A stretch of 9,478 nt of DNA from Alphaproteobacteria bacterium (GCA_017557925.1 JAFYWO010000010.1:1-9478), one strand, 5' to 3'; numbered from the stretch's first letter, positions 1 to 5,958 are shown. Numbers and translations: made by a program. The notes: generated by a model not told the origin, from the letters alone.

Positions 1-1
1 A

Positions 2-970
2 AAAGACAATCAGAAAACTGCTAAAAAAGAAAAAATAGAACAATATAAAAGCAGTTATTTGCAAGAAAGCAGATTTTCATTTTTGTCTGATAAAGATGTG
101 TGCTTGCCTTTTGATGATATGTTTGCTCCATACGTTTATGAAGAAGATATTAACGCAAGGGTAGAGAAACGTCTTGCACAAGCTAAACCTTATAAAAATT
201 CTGAAACAATAAGTTTAGGAGATTTATTAGAAAAAGCCGATGTAAAAGCTTATGAATTTCAAAGTGCAATAGATAAAGACAGTTTACTTTTACTAAGTTT
301 TCAAGCCGGAGCAACTAATAAAGCTTTGGCTAAATCTGCAGATGCGGTAAAAGCATTTCGTCCGCAAGGTCGTTGTTTAGAAGGTGTTCAGGCTATATTT
401 AGCAGAGCCGGTTATCAATATAGTAATATCATTTCTGGTGGGTCGCCAAACTGGCCTGAAAAGTTAGTCGGTTGTAGCAATAATTCGGCTTGTAATGCGT
501 ATGTGCCATTAGAAAAAAATGGTGATTTTGTTATCATAAAGTTAGAAAATAAAGCATACAAAAAACCTTACAGTTCAAAAGAAAATGAAGATATGAGGAG
601 TTTTGTAAGACAACTTTCCCCCGGTTCAATCATTATTACGGATAACATAATTCCAGATAATCAAGAAACTCGTCATTACAGAAAGTTAGTAAAAGAATAC
701 GGAGCAGGTGGTAAAATACACGGTCATATCGCTGTAATGGATAATCGTAAATACTTTAAAAGTGACGGCACAGAGCCTAAAGGTCCTAACTTTTCAAGAT
801 ATGGTCAAATAATAAGATTTCCGCTACCTAAAGATATAGAAATACCATTAGATAAAGCCAGAGAGATAATAGCAGAATCCGAGCGATTAAAACAAGAAGA
901 AAGGGTACAACTTACAGAAAACTCTAATACACTTCCATATTCACTATGGTTACAATATGATAGAAGTTAA
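2..970 (+). CDS. Putative Cys/His hydrolase-like protein, copy 1 (5' end outside window)
   Basis: The frame is open from base 2 with no stop, so the gene begins upstream of the window. A TTG at 59 is in frame but has no ribosome site and is probably an internal Leu codon. At least 322 residues are visible. The N-terminal part is charged and helical. A conserved domain follows: Gly-Arg-Cys with Cys codon 374-376, a CSNNSAC block (about 473-493), PLEKNG, a PGSIIITDN strand (about 623-649), and His-Gly-His at 719-727. Cys at the start of a helix, then a Gly-Ser strand and a GHI motif, is the order seen in CHAP and NlpC/P60 papain-fold peptidases or amidases. That assignment is inference; I do not recognise the exact family. 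It is paralogous to the next gene, about half identical by eye over this domain. A charged linker and a PYSLWLQY tail end the protein. No signal peptide can be judged. Confidence 0.85.
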   Translation, partial: KDNQKTAKKEKIEQYKSSYLQESRFSFLSDKDVCLPFDDMFAPYVYEEDINARVEKRLAQAKPYKNSETISLGDLLEKADVKAYEFQSAIDKDSLLLLSFQAGATNKALAKSADAVKAFRPQGRCLEGVQAIFSRAGYQYSNIISGGSPNWPEKLVGCSNNSACNAYVPLEKNGDFVIIKLENKAYKKPYSSKENEDMRSFVRQLSPGSIIITDNIIPDNQETRHYRKLVKEYGAGGKIHGHIAVMDNRKYFKSDGTEPKGPNFSRYGQIIRFPLPKDIEIPLDKAREIIAESERLKQEERVQLTENSNTLPYSLWLQYDRS

Positions 971-984
971 GATATACTAAAAAC

Positions 985-1013
985 TTTACAAATTCCAAAA
1001 AATGTGATATTAT
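985..1013 (+). promoter_or_regulatory. Sigma70-type promoter for the second paralogue
   Basis: TTTACA (985-990) and TATTAT (1008-1013) are separated by 17 bp, each one base from consensus. A TG at 1005-1006 gives an extended -10. It lies in the 88-bp gap between the paralogues and implies a leader of about 40 nt before the ATG at 1059. The second copy can therefore be transcribed independently of the first. No terminator hairpin was seen between them, so read-through is also possible. Confidence 0.6.
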
Positions 1014-1058
1014 AGATAATAATAAAGGCGGTTTTGCTGTTTGTTTTAGGATAAATCA

Positions 1059-2180
1059 ATGATGAAACGTGAAGAATTAAAAAAACAGTTAAAGGAAGAT
1101 GCTCAAAAAACTTGGGACTTCTTAAAACAAGGTGTGAAAACAATCAGTAAATATGGCTTATTAGCTATAGCACTTAATTCTCCATATACATCAAGCTCAC
1201 AAGAGTTACAAGAAATAAAAGATGATTATAGAACAAGCCTTGAAAATCATAAGAAATTGGAAAATAAACTCTCTTTAACAAGTAACTATACCATAAATTA
1301 TGAAGAAATATTCAATTATTTAGATTATATAACACAAAAAGAAGAAAAAACACCTGAAAAAAGAGCAGAAGAAACCTATACAAATATTGTAGACACCATA
1401 AGGGTTGATAACAATATCACAATACAAGAACTGATAGACGGTTGCGGTGTTACAACAGAAGATATACAACAGGTATTCTCAAAAGAAAAAGAATTATTAA
1501 AAGAAGTAATCCCCGGAAAAGTAGCAAAATCTATCGCTAAATCAGCAGATAAAGTAAGTGGCACAAATAACGGAAGATGTTTATACGGTGCTCAAATGAT
1601 ATTCCAAAAAGCCGGTTTAGGTAAAATCTTAGACGGAAGCAATCCTGATTGGAATGGAACAAAACTTAAAGGTTGCTCCAATAACTCTGCTTGCAAAGCC
1701 TATATTCCGTTGGAAAAGAGTGGTAAATTTATCAATGTAGTTTTACAAAATACAGCTTATAATAAAGCAAAAAATTCTGAAGAAGATAAAGAATTAAAAG
1801 CATTTTGCAAGACTTTGCCAGCTGGTAGTATTATCATAAACGATAACAAGATTGCAGATGAACATTTAGGTAGAAGATATGTAGAATTAAGTAACAGATA
1901 TGGTGATGGTGGTGCAATACACGGACACATAACCATAAAAGATAATCACGGTTTATACAAAGAAGAGGGCGTAGCATTAGCTCCAAACTTCAGCAATTAC
2001 GGTAAAGACTTTAGGGTATCACTTTCTGCGGATAGCACACTTCCTAAAGAATTAACCATTAAGTTGTTGACGGCCAAAGAACAAAGACTTGATAAAGAAA
2101 AAGATATGAACGAAAATAACATCAAGCGAGATTCTGTTCCTATACCGTATATCTATAGACAAAGTTACCAAAATTCATAA
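1059..2180 (+). CDS. Putative Cys/His hydrolase-like protein, copy 2
   Basis: 373 residues. The start has two adjacent ATGs (1059 and 1062), with an AGG at 1048-1050 as a weak ribosome site. Residues 1-150 are lysine/glutamate-rich and mostly helical, with a short hydrophobic patch (about 32-40) too weak for a sure signal or membrane segment. A conserved AKSAD linker (160-164) leads into the core domain: Gly-Arg-Cys with C174, CSNNSAC (206-212), PLEKSG (217-222), GSIIINDN (256-263), IHGHI (287-291) and PNFSNYG (309-315). C174 and H288 or H290 are candidate catalytic residues by analogy with CHAP and NlpC/P60 enzymes, which cleave peptide or amide bonds, often in peptidoglycan. That function is inferred from motif order only. 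It ends in a charged linker and a PIPYIYRQSY tail like copy 1. It could instead be a non-catalytic relative. No immunity-like gene lies beside it. Confidence 0.85.
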   Translation: MMKREELKKQLKEDAQKTWDFLKQGVKTISKYGLLAIALNSPYTSSSQELQEIKDDYRTSLENHKKLENKLSLTSNYTINYEEIFNYLDYITQKEEKTPEKRAEETYTNIVDTIRVDNNITIQELIDGCGVTTEDIQQVFSKEKELLKEVIPGKVAKSIAKSADKVSGTNNGRCLYGAQMIFQKAGLGKILDGSNPDWNGTKLKGCSNNSACKAYIPLEKSGKFINVVLQNTAYNKAKNSEEDKELKAFCKTLPAGSIIINDNKIADEHLGRRYVELSNRYGDGGAIHGHITIKDNHGLYKEEGVALAPNFSNYGKDFRVSLSADSTLPKELTIKLLTAKEQRLDKEKDMNENNIKRDSVPIPYIYRQSYQNS

Positions 2181-2191
2181 AAACATACAAA

Positions 2192-2218
2192 AAAAGGCTG
2201 TTTAAACAACAGCCTTTT
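2192..2218. terminator. Bidirectional terminator between convergent genes
   Basis: GGCTGTT (2196-2202) pairs with AACAGCC (2208-2214) around a 5-nt loop. The stem is flanked by an A-tract on the left and a T-tract on the right, so it works as an intrinsic terminator on both strands. It serves the + strand paralogue ending at 2180 and the minus-strand glucosidase ending at 2225. Confidence 0.85.
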
Positions 2219-2224
2219 ATCTAC

Positions 2225-3805
2225 TTATAAATAAAGCTTATCTGTAAGATAACTTTGTGCTTTAACTTTATAATGTTTTCTTTTATATACAAAAGAAATT
2301 TCTTTATTGCCGAAATTATAAACAAATAACATACAATTACTACCTTTTTCGTTGTATCTGACAAAAGCAATAACGTCATCATTTGTAACGGCTCTCACAA
2401 ATCTGATGTGACCGAAGTCTCCCAAATAAAAGTTCTTACGCTCTTTAATATACTTACGAGTAGCATTAAGCATAGAATCTTTGTAGTTCTGATTGGAAAC
2501 AGCTAATTTGTATTGTTCATTATCGGGAGTTAAAGCCATTTGGCGAGTCGTATCAGTGATTTTATCACTCATAGCAAAACCGGCTCTTGCTGCATCCCAA
2601 GGCATACCAAAGTTAGTCCAAATGCTTTTAGGGTCACATTGTTGGTTTTTGCATTTTTCAAAGTCTTTAGGATTAGCAAGACCTAATTCTTGTCCTTGAT
2701 AAATGCAAATACTTCCCGGCAGAACAGTCAAAAGATGCATTAACATCTTTTTTTGTTCCAAAGTAGGTGTTTTACCGAAAACACGGCTTGCTTCACGCTC
2801 TAAATCGTGGTTACTTGTAGCCCAGTTAATCTTAGTTCCGTTAGGAATATAAGACAAATCACGGGCGATAGTCTTCTTAAAATCTTTAAGACCGCCATTT
2901 AAAGCCCCTGTAAAGAAAGCATCACAAGCACTATCACTAAATAGTTTAGAGATACGTTTATGTTCTTTCGGGTTTGTATTAAACCAATATTCCGCTAACA
3001 AAGTTTTGGGAACATCATAAGAGTTACACAAATCTTTCAAGCGATTAAGGAAGATTTCTCCCCCTTTGGTATTAATATCATACAAGCGGTTTTGTTTTCC
3101 TTTGTTAACACCTTGCTTAATAATGGGGTTATCACGAAGCAACGGGTCACAAGCATAATGCGTAACTGCATCAAGACGGAAACCGTCAACTCCCAAATCA
3201 AACCAGAACTTTGCAATATTTAACAATTCATCCTGCACCTTTTTGTTGTTAATATTAAGGTTAGGCATAGAATAGTCAAAACTATGCAAATAGAACTGCT
3301 GACGTTCTTCTGACCACTCCCAAGCGGTATCACCGTGAGAGTTCCAAATAGGGATCCAATTATTCGGAACAATAGGTTTTTTATCTTTATCAAAACCTTT
3401 AGCATCTGCCCAAACAAAATAGTCATCATACTTTTCAGCACGTTTTACACTTTCTAAAAACCACGGATGAGAGTCTGAACAGTGATTATAAACTTGGTCA
3501 ATAATCACACGCATCCCCTTTGCGTGATAAACTTCGCACAACTCTTTTAAATCCTCAATAGTTCCAAACATAGGGTCAATAGCCGTATAATTTGTAATAT
3601 CATAGCCGAAACCTGTTCCGCCAAAAGGATAAAAAGGAGTAATCCAAATACTATCAACTCCAAGAGAAGCGATATAATCAACTAAAGCTGTAACGCCTTT
3701 CAAATTACCATAAGCTCCTTTGTATGGGTCACTTTTGCTTCCCGAAGCATAATTAAACGTCAAAGGGTAAACTTGATAGATTACCTCATTATTTAAAATT
3801 TTCAT
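2225..3805 (-). CDS. GH13 family alpha-glucosidase
   Basis: 526 residues, starting at ATG 3803-3805 (no clear Shine-Dalgarno). All four GH13 conserved regions are visible: DQVYNH (103-108), GFRLDAV with the nucleophile D212, LLAEYW with the acid/base E272, and SNHD with D334 as transition-state stabiliser. FGYDITNY (66-73), YQGQELGL (369-376) and MPWDA (401-405) are also typical. Length and the ACDPLLRDNP stretch (218-227) after the nucleophile resemble alpha-glucosidases and oligo-1,6-glucosidases of proteobacteria. These enzymes release glucose from short alpha-glucosides such as maltose or isomaltose. There is no signal peptide, so it should act in the cytoplasm on imported sugar. Exact linkage preference, and a trehalose- or sucrose-active alternative, cannot be settled by eye. 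It is monocistronic, with its own promoter and a shared terminator. No sugar transporter or regulator is next to it. Confidence 0.93.
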   Translation of the reverse strand: MKILNNEVIYQVYPLTFNYASGSKSDPYKGAYGNLKGVTALVDYIASLGVDSIWITPFYPFGGTGFGYDITNYTAIDPMFGTIEDLKELCEVYHAKGMRVIIDQVYNHCSDSHPWFLESVKRAEKYDDYFVWADAKGFDKDKKPIVPNNWIPIWNSHGDTAWEWSEERQQFYLHSFDYSMPNLNINNKKVQDELLNIAKFWFDLGVDGFRLDAVTHYACDPLLRDNPIIKQGVNKGKQNRLYDINTKGGEIFLNRLKDLCNSYDVPKTLLAEYWFNTNPKEHKRISKLFSDSACDAFFTGALNGGLKDFKKTIARDLSYIPNGTKINWATSNHDLEREASRVFGKTPTLEQKKMLMHLLTVLPGSICIYQGQELGLANPKDFEKCKNQQCDPKSIWTNFGMPWDAARAGFAMSDKITDTTRQMALTPDNEQYKLAVSNQNYKDSMLNATRKYIKERKNFYLGDFGHIRFVRAVTNDDVIAFVRYNEKGSNCMLFVYNFGNKEISFVYKRKHYKVKAQSYLTDKLYL

Positions 3806-3855
3806 AAAGTAATAAGATTAAAAATATAACATAACTTTAACTAACACGAACCCCC

Positions 3856-3884
3856 TATATACGATAAATTCGCCTCCAAGTCAA
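3856..3884 (-). promoter_or_regulatory. Sigma70 promoter of the GH13 gene
   Basis: Read on the minus strand, TTGACT (3884-3879) and TATATA (3861-3856) are 17 bp apart, close to consensus. The predicted start near 3849 gives a leader of about 45 nt to the ATG at 3805. It lies back to back with the tRNA promoter across an A-rich spacer. Confidence 0.65.
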
Positions 3885-3933
3885 GCAAAATGCTCAATAA
3901 AATAAAAAAGATTAAAAATATTAAAAAAAAGTA

Positions 3934-3961
3934 TTGCAAAAAAAAATCTTTTGTTTATAAT
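3934..3961 (+). promoter_or_regulatory. Promoter of tRNA-Lys
   Basis: TTGCAA (3934-3939), a 16-bp spacer and a perfect TATAAT (3956-3961). The start point would fall around 3968, about 12 nt before the mature tRNA. A-rich sequence upstream (about 3897-3933) could act as an UP element. Confidence 0.7.
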
Positions 3962-3979
3962 AACTTTTGTTTTGATTAT

Positions 3980-4055
3980 GGGTGCGTAGCTCAGTTGGTA
4001 GAGCAACTGACTCTTAATCAGTGGGTCTGGGGTTCGAACCCCCACGCGCCTACCA
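3980..4055 (+). tRNA. trnK: tRNA-Lys (anticodon CTT)
   Basis: 76 nt including an encoded CCA (4053-4055). The acceptor GGGTGCG (3980-3986) pairs with CGCGCCT (4045-4051) with two G-T wobbles. The anticodon stem ACTGA/TCAGT (4006-4010 and 4018-4022) encloses the loop CTCTTAA with anticodon CTT at 4013-4015, reading AAG. The T arm has the standard GGTTCGAA core (4031-4038). Its 3' end, from within the T arm, is part of a 57-bp sequence repeated downstream. Confidence 0.97.
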
Positions 4056-4095
4056 TAATAAAAAGCCTCCTTTTAGGGGGCTTTTTTTGTGGTTA
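4039..4095 (+). repeat. 57-bp direct repeat, copy 1 (tRNA 3' end plus terminator)
   Basis: An exact 57-bp match to 4214-4270, offset 175 bp. This copy is the functional one. It includes the 3' strand of the T arm, the acceptor 3' strand, CCA and the terminator hairpin of tRNA-Lys. tRNA 3' ends are the usual attachment sites of integrating elements, so this could be an att-like site. Confidence 0.95.
4061..4088 (+). terminator. Terminator of tRNA-Lys
   Basis: AAAGCCTCC (4062-4070) pairs with GGGGGCTTT (4076-4084), 9 bp with one G-T wobble and a TTTTA loop, running into seven T residues. It begins 6 nt after the CCA. Confidence 0.85.
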
Positions 4096-4213
4096 GAAGC
4101 GTAAGGTGAGAAGCCCAGAGAACGGGGTTCGACTACCAGCGAAAGCAAGACGTAAGTATTGCGGTCGGCTTTAGCCGATGAGCGCCTGTGCGAATGAGCA
4201 AAGCGAAATTCAC
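4096..4213. other. 118-bp GC-rich non-coding insert between direct repeats
   Basis: About 54% GC by hand count (64 of 118), well above its surroundings, with no plausible reading frame. It holds a compact hairpin, TCGGC/GCCGA with loop TTTA (4155-4168) inside a GCG/CGC outer clamp. There is also an imperfect palindrome GCAAGAC/GTATTGC (about 4145-4162 region, left of the hairpin) and related GCGAA words near 4139, 4180 and 4203. A 9-bp block at 4124-4132 equals the tRNA T-arm core. Its composition, hairpins and place between perfect repeats suggest a small dispersed repeat (like Rickettsia palindromic or REP-type elements), or the remnant interior of a tRNA-integrated element. Which of these it is, I cannot tell. 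Confidence 0.6.
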
Positions 4214-4270
4214 CCCCCACGCGCCTACCATAATAAAAAGCCTCCTTTTAGGGGGCTTTTTTTGTGGTTA
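4214..4270 (+). repeat. 57-bp direct repeat, copy 2 (tRNA 3' fragment plus terminator)
   Basis: An exact copy of 4039-4095: 3' part of the T arm, acceptor 3' strand, CCA and terminator, but with no matching 5' tRNA half in front of it. Perfect identity implies recent origin or ongoing homogenisation. It cannot be a working tRNA alone. Confidence 0.95.
4236..4263 (+). terminator. Duplicated tRNA-type terminator
   Basis: Identical hairpin and T7 tract to the terminator at 4061-4088, carried in the second repeat copy. It would stop any transcript reading through the 118-bp insert. Confidence 0.8.
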
Positions 4271-4332
4271 TAAACTATCTTAAAAGTTGTTTGTTAGAGA
4301 ATTTTGTAACGATAAATATAACCATATATAAC

Positions 4333-4368
4333 AAAAAAAAGGGAAGCTTTTTAAGGCTTCCTTTTTTT
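4333..4368 (-). terminator. Terminator of the small membrane-protein pair
   Basis: GGAAGC (4342-4347) pairs with GCTTCC (4356-4361) around an 8-nt loop, flanked by A8 (4333-4340) and T7 (4362-4368). On the minus strand it lies just after the stop at 4379 and ends in eight T residues. It could also stop rightward read-through. The 62 bp before it (4271-4332) holds nothing I can recognise. Confidence 0.8.
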
Positions 4369-4378
4369 ATATCTTAGA

Positions 4379-4714
4379 TTATCTCCACTGTTTTTTTGTA
4401 AAATAATGTGAGTTATATCTATAGCACTCAACATCACCTTTTTGAGAATATAAGAGATGCTGTTCACTTGTTTTTACAGAAGATGGATAACCTTTCCAAG
4501 TAGACCCATCTGAGAATATCAATGTGACTTCTGTTTCATAACCCAATCCACACGGGACTGTTAATTCGATTCTTGAAACAACCGTTACCTCAGTCCACTC
4601 AGAAACCTTAGGAGGCGTAAGTGCAATAATCAAAGATATTACTATAATATACGCCAACAAGGTAATAGGGTTGTAAAGCACATCCAACCAACTGCTATTT
4701 TTTTGTTTTTCCAT
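4379..4714 (-). CDS. Small single-pass membrane protein of unknown function
   Basis: 111 residues. One strong hydrophobic segment (about 17-33) follows a short basic N-terminus, so the remaining ~75 residues should lie outside the cytoplasm. That part looks beta-rich, with alternating Thr/Val stretches, a SDGSTWKGYP turn (68-77) and two Cys (55 and 97) that could form a disulphide. No known family is recognised. It lies 19 bp after a multi-pass membrane protein on the same strand and has its own terminator, so the two likely form an operon. No clear Shine-Dalgarno precedes the ATG. Confidence 0.7.
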   Translation of the reverse strand: MEKQKNSSWLDVLYNPITLLAYIIVISLIIALTPPKVSEWTEVTVVSRIELTVPCGLGYETEVTLIFSDGSTWKGYPSSVKTSEQHLLYSQKGDVECYRYNSHYFTKKQWR

Positions 4715-4733
4715 AATATGGTAAATTTAAGGT

Positions 4734-5045
4734 TTATACACTTTTATTTATAGATATTAAAGCGCCAACAACCACAGAAATAACAAGCCATACTAACATT
4801 ACCACTATGACTTCTGTTACAAAAGACACTATCAGAAATCCGCCACATAAAACAGAAAACAACAACACTGATACAGGAAGCAATATAGCATACCAACTAA
4901 AATATTTATTGTTTCGTTGCATAAAACAATCTCTAAACAAATGTCCAGCCATAAAAGCTAACCCTGAAGCCAACACAAAAAGAACTAAACCACCAATACC
5001 GTGTGAACTTAATTCCTTACAAAAAAGCATTAAATACTCTGTCAT
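4734..5045 (-). CDS. Small multi-pass membrane protein of unknown function
   Basis: 103 residues from ATG 5043-5045. A GTG two codons upstream (5051) is possible but less likely. Three hydrophobic segments are visible: about 17-36, 51-75 and 77-98. A charged cytoplasmic-type loop, FRDCFMQRNNKYF (37-49), joins the first two. No motif allows a function to be named. It is the first gene of a two-gene minus-strand unit, with the single-pass protein downstream. No convincing promoter or ribosome site was found upstream. Confidence 0.65.
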   Translation of the reverse strand: MTEYLMLFCKELSSHGIGGLVLFVLASGLAFMAGHLFRDCFMQRNNKYFSWYAILLPVSVLLFSVLCGGFLIVSFVTEVIVVMLVWLVISVVVGALISINKSV

Positions 5046-5104
5046 ACACACAAAAATTTAAATTACACAATTATTTCATTCTGCCCACATTTTAGGAGTA
5101 TTTT

Positions 5105-5143
5105 ATGGAAAAAGCAACAAAAAAAACAAAAATCTGGCATTAA
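5105..5143 (+). CDS. Possible 12-residue leader peptide
   Basis: ATG at 5105 is preceded by AGGAG (5094-5098) at a 6-nt spacing, one of the best ribosome sites in the window. The frame reads MEKATKKTKIWH and stops at 5141. It could be a leader peptide for the gene at 5228, the decayed start of a lost gene, or chance. Nothing else supports it. The rest of the 5046-5227 gap holds only an AT-rich palindrome. Confidence 0.25.
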   Translation: MEKATKKTKIWH

Positions 5144-5160
5144 AACGTTTGATTTTTTGC

Positions 5161-5175
5161 AATAAATGATTTATT
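5161..5175. repeat. AT-rich palindrome upstream of the 5228 gene
   Basis: AATAAAT and ATTTATT are perfect 7-bp arms around a central G (5168). TTG (5157-5159) and CAA (5178-5180) lie nearly symmetrically outside. It sits about 50 bp before the next start and could be an operator, but such AT palindromes also arise by chance in DNA this AT-rich. Confidence 0.3.
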
Positions 5176-5227
5176 ATCAAAAAAATTTCAGAACTATTAT
5201 GTTAAATTATAAATATAGCCTTAAATT

Positions 5228-5572
5228 ATGTTTACGGAAAAAGAAGTTAATGCAATGAACATCACTTTTGATTTTAGTAATCAATTTGCCATTGCAAGAG
5301 TTCCACAAAATTATGAGAAAGCAAATGAATTTGCTTTGGAATGTGTTTATTCGCTTTGGCCATACATTGCCAAGGTGCTTAATGTTGCATATTCAAAACT
5401 TGTATTGATTGCAATTAGCGGAAATAACAAATCAGTTGTATTTTCTTTTGATTGCCGGATGAGAGATTATCTCTATTGTCATTTTAATAAGCCGTCATTG
5501 ATGTATGCTCAATTTTATGATGATGTAGAGCCGGAGTTGATTATTGAAAAAATGAAAACTCTTTATGAATAA
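5228..5572 (+). CDS. Hypothetical protein, 114 residues
   Basis: No family recognised. The product is soluble, with mixed charge and no signal peptide or membrane helix. There is an aromatic-rich middle (ALECVYSLWPYIAKVLNVAY, about 36-55), a short hydrophobic strand (LVLIAIS) and an acidic end (DDVEPELIIEKMKTLYE). The ATG at 5228 lacks a Shine-Dalgarno. An in-frame ATG at 5255 follows AAGAAG (5241-5246) at 8 nt and would give 105 residues starting MNITFDF, which may be the true start. It has its own terminator at 5579-5610 and is monocistronic. Confidence 0.65.
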   Translation: MFTEKEVNAMNITFDFSNQFAIARVPQNYEKANEFALECVYSLWPYIAKVLNVAYSKLVLIAISGNNKSVVFSFDCRMRDYLYCHFNKPSLMYAQFYDDVEPELIIEKMKTLYE

Positions 5573-5578
5573 ACTTTT

Positions 5579-5610
5579 ACCCTCACAATAATAAAATTGT
5601 GGGGGTTTCT
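5579..5610 (+). terminator. Terminator of the 5228-5572 gene
   Basis: ACCCTCACAAT (5579-5589) pairs with ATTGTGGGGGT (5596-5606), 11 bp with one wobble and a 6-nt loop, followed by a short T-rich run. Confidence 0.8.
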
Positions 5611-5709
5611 TATTGCGTAACAACTAAAACCAATCCCAAAGTAATATCGGTTAATTTAATATTTACTATTTTGTTTTATAGTTTATTTGGTTAACTTTTG
5701 GAGGTTGTA

Positions 5710-5853
5710 ATGATTAGAATTTTATTTGCTATTTGTTTAGTTTTATTGGTTTCGGCTTGCAGTCCTAACTATTGGCGTTGTTCTTACGGCAATCCGTCAA
5801 ATTGGGATGCCAATACTTTGGAGTTTTGTAAGTATTATAAGCAAGGTTCATAG
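5710..5853 (+). CDS. Small lipoprotein, 47 residues
   Basis: ATG at 5710 follows a strong GGAGG (5700-5704) at 5 nt. The N-terminus MIRILFAICLVLLVSAC is a typical lipoprotein signal with lipobox V-S-A-C, so Cys17 would be lipidated by Lgt and cleaved by LspA. The mature peptide would be only about 31 residues. It is rich in aromatic residues (NYWRCSYGNPSNW) and has two more Cys (24 and 40) that could form a disulphide in the periplasm. The Ser at +2 predicts outer-membrane sorting by the usual Lol rule. No family is recognised. It is flanked by terminators and stands alone. Confidence 0.8.
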   Translation: MIRILFAICLVLLVSACSPNYWRCSYGNPSNWDANTLEFCKYYKQGS

Positions 5854-5867
5854 TTTTTTATAAATCT

Positions 5868-5909
5868 AAAAAAAGCAATCCGTAGGCAAAACCTTCGGGT
5901 TGTTTTTTT
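5868..5909 (+). terminator. Terminator of the small lipoprotein gene
   Basis: CAATCCG (5876-5882) pairs with CGGGTTG (5896-5902) with one wobble. Inside, AGG (5884-5886) pairs with CCT (5892-5894). An A-run precedes the stem and seven T residues follow it. Confidence 0.8.
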
Positions 5910-5929
5910 GTTATCTATTTAATAAAAAC

Positions 5930-5958
5930 TTGCAAAATAAAAACTTAACGATTATCTC
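5930..5958 (+). promoter_or_regulatory. Candidate promoter of cca
   Basis: TTGCAA (5930-5935), the same -35 word as the tRNA promoter, is 17 bp before a weak -10 TATCTC (5953-5958). It lies between the lipoprotein terminator and the cca start, where a promoter is expected. The -10 matches consensus at only half its positions. Confidence 0.35.

Noticed and set aside
59..61. TTG at 59 as start of the first gene
   Set aside because: The frame stays open to base 2 and there is no Shine-Dalgarno, so the gene more likely starts outside the window.
2493..3441. Antisense and overlapping frames inside the GH13 gene (2493-2699 on +, 3220-3441 on minus)
   Set aside because: The GH13 frame has all catalytic motifs; these frames have no ribosome site and no recognisable content.
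3890..4096. Open frame of 68 codons on the + strand over the tRNA
   Set aside because: It runs through the tRNA-Lys and its terminator; the VAQLVEQLTLNQ-type translation is the familiar false product of tRNA genes.
4096..4235. tmRNA piece, suggested by the GGGGTTCGACTACC block and a nearby CCA
   Set aside because: No tmRNA acceptor pairing or tag-coding frame is present, and the 3' end is an exact copy of tRNA-Lys.
4039..4270. CRISPR-like repeat and spacer
   Set aside because: There are only two copies, they are 57 bp long, and they are fully explained by the tRNA 3' end and terminator.
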